DNA of 37,863 bases, taken from NCBI GenBank assembly GCA_937136025.1, contig CAKZOC010000097.1, forward strand, positions 1 to 37,863, given 5' to 3'. Positions 32,583 through 37,863 of the stretch are shown here, piece after piece. The DNA comes from an uncultured Bacteroidota bacterium (GTDB lineage Bacteria > Bacteroidota > Bacteroidia > Flavobacteriales > Flavobacteriaceae). Position 1 is the first letter of the stretch. Every line of letters begins with the position of its first letter. A model generated the notes under the pieces. The model was not told where the DNA came from and searched no databases. It worked only from the letters and a program-made list of their open reading frames with translations. The position numbers and the translations under genes were made by a program.

Positions 32583-33833
32583 ATGTTTGTCTTAACTGCT
32601 TTCAAAAATACATTTTTAGTTCTTCTTCTGACCTTTATGGCTTGCGGAAGGTCTCAGGAATTGGAAAGCTCCACCGGTCTTCAACAGACCGCTTCCTCCC
32701 AAAAGACGGTCATGGTAGCCGCAAACCGCACTGAAGCTTATTTTAACCTCCTCAGGGACAAAGACTTTGCATTGGTTGCCAACCAGACCTCTGTAATCTT
32801 TACCCCGGGGGCAGAACCCGGAGTTGGGAAGCCACCCTGGGCACATTTGGCAGACAGCCTTCTCGGTGCAGGTCTCAGGTTGAAAAAAGTATTTGCCCCG
32901 GAGCATGGCTTCAGAGGTCAGTACGATGCCGGGGAAGAGGTTAAGGATGGGGTGGATCTGCAAACCGGCCTCCCGGTAAGTTCCCTTCATGGAACCCATC
33001 GCAAACCTGCACCGGAGCAATTGGCCGGACTGGATCTCGTCCTTTTTGACATACAGGATGTGGGGGTTCGGTTTTATACCTATATCGCCACGCTCCAATT
33101 GGTAATGGAGGCCTGCGCAGAAGCCGGTATCCCGGTAGTGGTGCTGGACCGCCCAAATCCGAATATTCACTACGTAGACGGGCCGGTCATGGAAAAAGAA
33201 CACCGCGGCTTTTTGGGTAAAACAGAAATCCCACTCGTCTACGGCATGACTATGGGGGAATATGCGCAGATGATCAATGAAGAAGGTTGGTTGCAAGACG
33301 GCATAAAGGCAGACTTAACGGTGATACCCCTGGTGAATTACACCCGGAGTACACCTTATACGCTCCCCATTCCCCCCTCCCCAAACCTACCCAACCAGCA
33401 GGCTGTACGCCTGTATCCCAGCCTTGGGCTTTTTGAAGGCACTTATGTGAATGCGGGTCGTGGAACGACGCTGCAATTCCAGTCTTTCGGAGCGCCTTTT
33501 TTGTCCGGATCGCATTTCAAATATACCTACACCCCGGAGTCACGTCCCGGGGCCCGAAGTCCCAAACACCTGGGAGCCTTGTGTCGGGGCAGGGATTTGA
33601 GCGCTGTTGTCCCCCCGGATGCCGTAGATTTAAAATGGCTTGTGGAAGCCTACACATACCGGGATGCCAATACCGATTTTTTTAAAACAGAAGGGTTTAC
33701 GAAACACGCGGGAACAACAACACTGCAAAAACAGATCGTGGATGGGATGAGTGCGGCTCAGATTCGAGCATCATGGCAGAACTCCATTGAAGCATTTAAA
33801 AAAATAAGAGCGAAATACCTTATTTACGATTAG
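32583..33833 (+). CDS. NamZ-type exo-beta-N-acetylmuramidase lipoprotein (DUF1343)
   Basis: A 416-residue lipoprotein: hydrophobic residues 8-19 and lipobox FMAC at Cys20. The DUF1343 family blocks are FALVANQTSVI, KKVFAPEHGFRG, VSSLHGTHRKPAPEQLAGLD, VLFDIQDVGVRFYTYIATL, VVLDRPNPN, YVDGPVMEKEHRGFLG and LYPSLGLFEGTYVNAGRGT, in part. In Bacteroidota this family (GH171) removes N-acetylmuramic acid from the non-reducing ends of peptidoglycan fragments. The ATG lies 3 bp from the start codon of the divergent permease, so its promoter must lie inside that gene. The stop overlaps the convergent hydroxylase gene by 4 bp. Confidence 0.9.
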   Translation: MFVLTAFKNTFLVLLLTFMACGRSQELESSTGLQQTASSQKTVMVAANRTEAYFNLLRDKDFALVANQTSVIFTPGAEPGVGKPPWAHLADSLLGAGLRLKKVFAPEHGFRGQYDAGEEVKDGVDLQTGLPVSSLHGTHRKPAPEQLAGLDLVLFDIQDVGVRFYTYIATLQLVMEACAEAGIPVVVLDRPNPNIHYVDGPVMEKEHRGFLGKTEIPLVYGMTMGEYAQMINEEGWLQDGIKADLTVIPLVNYTRSTPYTLPIPPSPNLPNQQAVRLYPSLGLFEGTYVNAGRGTTLQFQSFGAPFLSGSHFKYTYTPESRPGARSPKHLGALCRGRDLSAVVPPDAVDLKWLVEAYTYRDANTDFFKTEGFTKHAGTTTLQKQIVDGMSAAQIRASWQNSIEAFKKIRAKYLIYD

Positions 33834-34681
33834 GAGACGTCCTTACCCGTCACTTCTATCGTGGTCGGCCTGCGGTATTTGTGGAAGGGCTGTTTCAGGA
33901 GCCCGGAGACACTGCTGTTTTCCTTTCGGTCCGGGAAGGTATCCACTCCATAGACAATCGAATCCCGGTCCAACTCCATATACGTTCCAAGGAGCCGGTC
34001 CCAGATCGAAAAGATATTGCCGTAATTCGAATCTGTATAAGGCAGAACATAATGGTGGTGTACCTTATGCATATCCGGAGAAACCAATACCCAACTCAGC
34101 GCTTTATCCACCCCCCTGGGCAATCGGATATTGGCATGGGTAAACTGGGTGGCCACCAGAGAAAGCGACTGATAAAGCATCACAATCCCGATGGGCGTGC
34201 CCACGAGAAAAACCCCGGTAAGTGTGAAAAGAAAACGGATCAGACTCTCAATAGGGTGGTGGCGGTTCGCCGTAGTCGTATCGACTTCCTGGTCCGAGTG
34301 ATGCACCAGGTGGACCATCCACAAGGGTTTAACCTTGTGCTCTACATAATGGGCGAGGTAAGCGCCAAAAAAATCGAGCAGTAAAACCCCGAGCAATACA
34401 TAAAGCCAAAGCGGCATTTCCGGAAGCCAGTTAATGATCCCAAAGTCATTCGCCTGCACCCAATCACTGGTCTTTAACAGGAGAAAGGCCAGTGCAAAAT
34501 TGACAATAATCGTGGTCAGGGTAAAAAAGAAGTTGGGCAGGGCGTGGCGCCACTTTCGGTAGTTAAATTTAAAAAGGGGAACGGCCCCCTCCAGAATCCA
34601 GAAAAAAGAAATCCCCAGCACTAAAATCAAACTCCTGTGTGCAGAAGGAATACTTTCAAAATAGTCAATAACGATTTCCAT
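33830..34681 (-). CDS. Sterol desaturase / fatty-acid hydroxylase family membrane protein
   Basis: A 283-residue protein with about five hydrophobic segments and the di-iron histidine motifs of the family: HYVEHKVKPLW (HxxxH), HLVHHSDQEVD (HxxHH) and later HKVHHHY (HxxHH), with TTANRHHPIESLIRF between. These coordinate two irons in the membrane-embedded hydroxylases that act on sterols, carotenoids or fatty acids. The bacterial members are uncharacterised in most cases; substrate is not readable. It is convergent with the NamZ gene with a 4-bp overlap of the stops. Confidence 0.88.
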   Translation of the reverse strand: MEIVIDYFESIPSAHRSLILVLGISFFWILEGAVPLFKFNYRKWRHALPNFFFTLTTIIVNFALAFLLLKTSDWVQANDFGIINWLPEMPLWLYVLLGVLLLDFFGAYLAHYVEHKVKPLWMVHLVHHSDQEVDTTTANRHHPIESLIRFLFTLTGVFLVGTPIGIVMLYQSLSLVATQFTHANIRLPRGVDKALSWVLVSPDMHKVHHHYVLPYTDSNYGNIFSIWDRLLGTYMELDRDSIVYGVDTFPDRKENSSVSGLLKQPFHKYRRPTTIEVTGKDVS

Positions 34682-34736
34682 ACTGTAAAAATATCAAATT
34701 CCGGAAAGATTTCTTACCCTCGCTTCTGTTTACTGG

Positions 34737-35237
34737 TCACAAGTACTTTGGATAATGTGCCTTAAGGGTTTCCACGATGCGGTAAGCCGCGGGGCATATG
34801 GCCACATTCTTCAGGGTGAGTTGGTGAATCTGCTGGAACTTACGCCTGTCGGTATGGGGAAATTCGCGGCAAGCTTTGGGCCGTACGTCGTAAATAGCAC
34901 AATAGTTATCCACGCCCAGAAAAGCACAGGGCACTTGTTGAAGCACCATATCTCCCTCTTCATCACGCTTGAGGTAGGTGGTCGTGAATTCTGAAGGTTT
35001 CATTTTCAAATGGCGGGAAATCCGGACGATGTCGTGATCTGTAAACAAAGGGCCCGTAGTGCGGCAGCAATTCCCGCACTGCAGGCAATCCGTCCTCTGA
35101 AATTCCTCCGTGTGAAGCTCCTGCATGGTCGCGTCCAGGTTTTTTGGAGGCCGCGCCTTCAATTTTTTAAAGAACCGGGCACTCTCCGGATGTTTCTGAG
35201 CGGCTTGCTGGGGAAGTCCCTTTAAATCATCCTGCAT
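34737..35237 (-). CDS. YkgJ-family cysteine cluster protein
   Basis: A 166-residue soluble protein with the Cys pattern of the YkgJ/zinc-iron-chelating domain: DCLQCGNCCRTTGP, then VPCAFLGVDNYCAIYDVRPKACREFPHTD, in part, and a later Cys (AICPAAYRIVE). The clustered Cys residues should bind a metal or Fe-S cluster. Its exact role is unknown. It lies about 55 bp downstream of the hydroxylase gene start and on the same strand, upstream in transcription. Confidence 0.87.
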   Translation of the reverse strand: MQDDLKGLPQQAAQKHPESARFFKKLKARPPKNLDATMQELHTEEFQRTDCLQCGNCCRTTGPLFTDHDIVRISRHLKMKPSEFTTTYLKRDEEGDMVLQQVPCAFLGVDNYCAIYDVRPKACREFPHTDRRKFQQIHQLTLKNVAICPAAYRIVETLKAHYPKYL

Positions 35238-35254
35238 ATGAGGGTGTATTTGGC

Positions 35255-35262
35255 TACCTTTG
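35255..35262 (+). promoter_or_regulatory. Predicted -7 element for the methyltransferase gene
   Basis: TACCTTTG matches TAnnTTTG, 52 bases before the ATG at 35315. The TTG element at the usual spacing is not visible. Confidence 0.45.
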
Positions 35263-35314
35263 CAGACTCTTGAAAACTAGAGGGGTAACCTGTTGATTTC
35301 CAAAAATACACTCC

Positions 35315-36022
35315 ATGGACCTCCTGGGAAAGGCTTTACTGGATTTTTATGAGGATCAGTCCCGGGGACCCCTTCGCAGTCATAGTTCTTTGGGCACTGT
35401 GGAAGAAGTACCGGTTTCCTATTTTTTCAGGCCGTTCCCAACCATGCCCGCCATAGAACAGGAGGCCCTCCTGCAATGCCGCGGATCGGTCCTGGATATA
35501 GGTTGTGGCGCCGGCAGTCATTGTCTGTATTTACAGGAATCAGGGCTGGATTGCACGGGTCTTGACAATAGCCCTGAGGGAATAAAAGTAGCCCTCCAAA
35601 GAGGTGTTTTGAATACGGTTTGTACAAATATTCTGGAATATCATTCGGGGAAATTCGATACACTTTTGTTGTTGATGAACGGGATAGGAATCGCAGGTTC
35701 CATAAAGGCATTCCCCGACTTTCTCAGGCATTTAAAAGGCCTGCTTCAACCCGGAGGCCAAATCCTGATGGATTCCAGCGATCTGATTTATATGTTTGAC
35801 CCGGATGACGACGGGGGTATTTGGGTTCCCGCAGCGATGGAATACTACGGGGAGGTACAGTATCAATGGGAATACGACGGAGACTTCGGACCGGAATTTC
35901 CATGGTTGTTTCTGGACCTGGAGACCCTGAATCAACAGGCTTCCGGTGCCGGTTTTCAAGTGGAATGGCTTAGAAACGGGCCACATTTCGATTATTTGGT
36001 GCGCCTGACCCCGATCGCCTAG
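35315..36022 (+). CDS. Class I SAM-dependent methyltransferase
   Basis: A 235-residue cytoplasmic protein with the Rossmann-like methyltransferase core: motif I VLDIGCGAGSHCLYL, motif II-like acidic LDCTGLDNSPEG, then TLLLLMNGIGIAG and LLQPGGQILMDSSDLIYMF. An N-terminal extension (about 50 residues) precedes motif I, and the C-terminal part has acidic DPDDDGG and a Trp/Tyr-rich segment. The substrate is not identifiable. The stop overlaps a GTG of the next frame by one base, but the next gene probably starts at 36061. Confidence 0.85.
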   Translation: MDLLGKALLDFYEDQSRGPLRSHSSLGTVEEVPVSYFFRPFPTMPAIEQEALLQCRGSVLDIGCGAGSHCLYLQESGLDCTGLDNSPEGIKVALQRGVLNTVCTNILEYHSGKFDTLLLLMNGIGIAGSIKAFPDFLRHLKGLLQPGGQILMDSSDLIYMFDPDDDGGIWVPAAMEYYGEVQYQWEYDGDFGPEFPWLFLDLETLNQQASGAGFQVEWLRNGPHFDYLVRLTPIA

Positions 36023-36060
36023 TGAATTGCCTCGAAAACCTTAGATTTACAAAAAAAAAG

Positions 36061-36864
36061 ATGTTCAAAAGGATTTTATTTCTGGTAGTGTTCGGCACAC
36101 TCCTGATTCCCTATGGCTGCTCTGATGACTCCGACTTAACGGATGATACTTCCGGAACCGTAGATCGTTCGGGCAACTTGCTTAGCGCCGGGGCGAGCGG
36201 AGAAGATATTGTCAATAATACGAGTTTTGACCGTATTCTCATTGAAATCGCCTATGTTGACGGCTTCCGGCCCACAAACCTGTCCCTGGACAACCTCACC
36301 AAATACCTGCAGGCACACACCCAAAAGGAAGATATCCGCTTTAGCTTTCTTCCTTTGGCTTCCCCGGACGAAGCGTCGCTTACTTTAGAGGAAATAGCCC
36401 GTCTGGAATCTGAAAACCGGACTACTTATAATGACGGACGCGACCTCTCGGTTTATATCTACTTTGCAGACGCCCCGTCGATTAATGATGATGAATCCGA
36501 AGGCTTGGTCACCCTGGGCGCAGTCTATAGAAATACCTCCATGGTTATTCACGAAAGTACGATCCGGGAACTAGCCTCCAAAAGTACCCTGATCACGGTT
36601 ACTGAGGTAGAGAGCACAGCACTTATTCATGAATTCGGACATCTGTTCGGATTGGTAGATCTGGGCACGGCCGAAGTAAATCCGCATGAAGACCCGGAGG
36701 CCCCAAACCATTGTGATGTGGAGGGATGCCTCATGCGGGCCGAACTGGAATTTGGCTCCGGGCTACTCAAAACCCTGGAAAAGCGGGCGGCCAAGGGATT
36801 GTCTGAACTTCCCGCTCTCGATGCGGAATGCATTCGCGATCTTCAGGCCATCGGGGGACGGTAA
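36061..36864 (+). CDS. Metzincin-like zinc metalloprotease lipoprotein
   Basis: About 267 residues from the ATG at 36061; an earlier GTG at 36022 adds 13 polar residues before the signal. The signal has lipobox IPYGC at Cys20, followed by an Asp-rich linker (SDDSDLTDDTSG). The catalytic zinc motif HEFGHLFGLVD at residues 190-200 fits HExxHxxGxxD, with His190, Glu191, His194 and Asp200. A possible Met-turn comes in the form NHCDVEGCLM, with His217, Cys218, Cys223 and Met225, recalling the archaemetzincin HCxxxxCxM string. Similar Bacteroidota proteins are labelled membrane metalloprotease. It is probably secreted to the outer surface. The gene follows the methyltransferase directly, on the same strand. 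Confidence 0.83.
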   Translation: MFKRILFLVVFGTLLIPYGCSDDSDLTDDTSGTVDRSGNLLSAGASGEDIVNNTSFDRILIEIAYVDGFRPTNLSLDNLTKYLQAHTQKEDIRFSFLPLASPDEASLTLEEIARLESENRTTYNDGRDLSVYIYFADAPSINDDESEGLVTLGAVYRNTSMVIHESTIRELASKSTLITVTEVESTALIHEFGHLFGLVDLGTAEVNPHEDPEAPNHCDVEGCLMRAELEFGSGLLKTLEKRAAKGLSELPALDAECIRDLQAIGGR

Positions 36865-36898
36865 ATACGACCTCCGGTCTTAAGCCGGGCTAACCCCA

Positions 36899-37531
36899 TC
36901 AGGGGATGTTCAGATACTTGTGGGTTTGAAGGGAAATCCGCCATTTCGGATTTTTCATGACGTACTCCACGATCAGAGGAGTGACTTTATCCCGCACACT
37001 CCATTCGGGTTGCAGGTACAACAAACAATCTTTCGATACGCGTTCGGCCTGGGCTTCGGCGAAAATCAAATCGTGGCGATTGTATACAATGACTTTAAGC
37101 TCATCCGCCCGGGAAGGACTGGGTTCGATGGGCAATTTATTTTTTTTGGGCGAGAGGCAAATCCAGTCCCAAATGCCGGTAAGCGGATAGGCTCCGGAGG
37201 TTTCAATATGAATTTTCATTCCCCGTCGCTTCAATTCTTTTGTGAGCGGGCCCATATCCCATGTCAGGGGTTCGCCCCCCGTAATCACAATGGTATCTGA
37301 GTATCGCGAAGCGTCCTCAGCAATGGTCAGGATATCGGTTGGCGGATGGGTCTCAGCATTCCAGCTTTCCTTCACGTCACACCAGTGGCAGCCGACATCG
37401 CAACCCCCAACCCGTATAAAATACGCCGCCGTACCTTTGTGATATCCTTCTCCCTGAATCGTATAAAAGGCCTCCATTAGGGGCAACATCAAGCCTTGTT
37501 CCACCCGGGAGGTAACCGCCTCGTTTTCCAT
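36899..37531 (-). CDS. queE: 7-carboxy-7-deazaguanine synthase (QueE)
   Basis: A 210-residue radical-SAM enzyme. The cluster motif is CDVGCHWC (CxxxCxxC), preceded by EAFYTIQGEGYHKGTAAYFIRVGGC, in part, and followed by VITGGEP and SPSRADELKVIVY. This is QueE, which converts 6-carboxy-5,6,7,8-tetrahydropterin to 7-carboxy-7-deazaguanine on the path to queuosine in tRNA. Length is normal. A -7 box (37537-37544) lies 5 bases before the ATG, so its mRNA may be nearly leaderless. No other queuosine gene is adjacent. Confidence 0.95.
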   Translation of the reverse strand: MENEAVTSRVEQGLMLPLMEAFYTIQGEGYHKGTAAYFIRVGGCDVGCHWCDVKESWNAETHPPTDILTIAEDASRYSDTIVITGGEPLTWDMGPLTKELKRRGMKIHIETSGAYPLTGIWDWICLSPKKNKLPIEPSPSRADELKVIVYNRHDLIFAEAQAERVSKDCLLYLQPEWSVRDKVTPLIVEYVMKNPKWRISLQTHKYLNIP

Positions 37532-37536
37532 GGGGG

Positions 37537-37544
37537 CAAAGATA
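37537..37544 (-). promoter_or_regulatory. Predicted -7 element for queE
   Basis: On the minus strand the bases read TATCTTTG, an exact TAnnTTTG match, 5 bases before the ATG. No TTG is visible at 17-23 bases upstream. Confidence 0.5.
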
Positions 37545-37635
37545 GTAATTATGCCAGTGAGCCCGATGTGATCCTGGAGAAAAGGGTCCTTTAGTATTCG
37601 GCCGAATTCCGCTATTTTTACGCAAAATTCAAAAG

Positions 37636-37863
37636 ATGAGCCAGGAGGAGGAATTCCGTTCGGAGATTGACAAGGGATATACGTTTAAGGGAGATTCCAT
37701 TATACTTGGAGCAGCGATGCTCGGGGGAAAAGCCCTGACCGGAGCCTACGTAAAAGTACCCCTCAAGACGATGAACCGACATGGCCTGATCGCCGGGGCC
37801 ACGGGTACCGATGTTTTTCAGGTATTGGTCGACATTCGGGACAACCTGGAGTCCGGCAATGTG
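37636..37863 (+). CDS. HerA-like ATPase (DUF853), 5' part only, P-loop disrupted
   Basis: The ATG at 37636 opens a frame that runs off the window (76 codons visible). Residues 1-57 match the N-terminus of DUF853 HerA-type ATPases: KGYTFKGDSIILGAAML, GAYVKVPLKTMNRHGLIAGATGT. In the family this continues as GKTKTLQ, completing the Walker A motif. Here it continues DVFQVLVDIRDNLESGNV, so the Gly and Lys of GxxGxGKT are absent from residue 59 onwards. The change falls directly after a GGTACC at 37804-37809. The tail is therefore either a genuine divergence or a foreign junction in the clone/assembly. The N-terminal assignment is solid; the integrity is not. Confidence 0.7.
   Translation, partial: MSQEEEFRSEIDKGYTFKGDSIILGAAMLGGKALTGAYVKVPLKTMNRHGLIAGATGTDVFQVLVDIRDNLESGNV

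Noticed and set aside
32616..33296. A 226-residue minus-strand open frame inside the NamZ gene.
   Set aside because: It lies fully within the sense frame that holds the DUF1343 motifs, has no start signal and encodes an unlikely amino-acid mix rich in Cys, His and Pro.
1..37863. Search by eye for CRISPR repeats, insertion sequences, tRNA genes, TonB/SusCD loci or phage genes.
   Set aside because: No regular direct repeats, transposase motifs, tRNA cloverleaves or SusC/SusD hallmarks were found; the region reads as ordinary chromosomal core with a few accessory genes.

Overview
The window reads as a chromosomal segment of a member of the Bacteroidota, most likely a marine Flavobacteriaceae (inference). 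The signs are several upstream -7 elements of the Bacteroidota type (TAnnTTTG, some with a TTG 17-23 nt further up), few Shine-Dalgarno sequences, some TTG and GTG starts, many lipoproteins and small outer-membrane barrels, and a tmRNA whose tag reads GESNYALAA. Gene content is mostly chromosomal housekeeping plus envelope genes. I see no rRNA, tRNA, CRISPR array, insertion sequence or phage module.

Layout. 1-292 is the end of a cell-division ABC ATPase (ftsE). 448-4949 is a co-directional run: a periplasmic arylsulfotransferase lipoprotein, a P-loop sulfotransferase, an MFS transporter and a membrane-anchored Nudix protein. It is followed by polyphosphate glucokinase (ppgK). Convergent to that is the translational GTPase typA/bipA, then an outer-membrane protein. 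kdsA (Kdo synthesis for LPS), a DUF1801 protein, a secreted DUF4177-like protein and an exported PHP phosphoesterase follow. A saccharopine/alanine-dehydrogenase-like enzyme is divergent from ssrA (13163-13559). ssrA has its own terminator and is followed by about 220 bp of hairpin-rich, non-coding-looking DNA, then a DUF481 outer-membrane protein and a lipoprotein.

16379-21331 looks like an envelope/stress block. Two HdeD-like membrane paralogues flank a membrane-bound AraC-type regulator, followed by an outer-membrane barrel, a TPR protein and an OmpA/glycine-zipper lipoprotein. A lipoprotein amidohydrolase with a GC-rich core, two more envelope proteins and a small integral membrane protein come next. 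A GH65 disaccharide phosphorylase and an exonuclease/GIY-YIG fusion follow, then two tiny membrane ORFs on the minus strand.

The right part holds a cystathionine-beta-synthase-like enzyme and an FtsX/LolE-like permease. The permease is divergent from a NamZ-type muramidase lipoprotein, with start codons only 3 bp apart. A sterol-desaturase-family hydroxylase, a YkgJ-type cysteine-cluster protein, a methyltransferase, a metzincin-like lipoprotein and queE (queuosine pathway) follow. The window ends in a HerA-like ATPase whose P-loop stops matching its family exactly after a GGTACC hexamer.

The most interesting candidates are the paired sulfotransferase cluster, the Nudix fusion, the HdeD/membrane-AraC unit, the mosaic amidohydrolase, the archaemetzincin-like lipoprotein and the broken HerA P-loop. 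All functional statements come from reading motifs; no database search was run.
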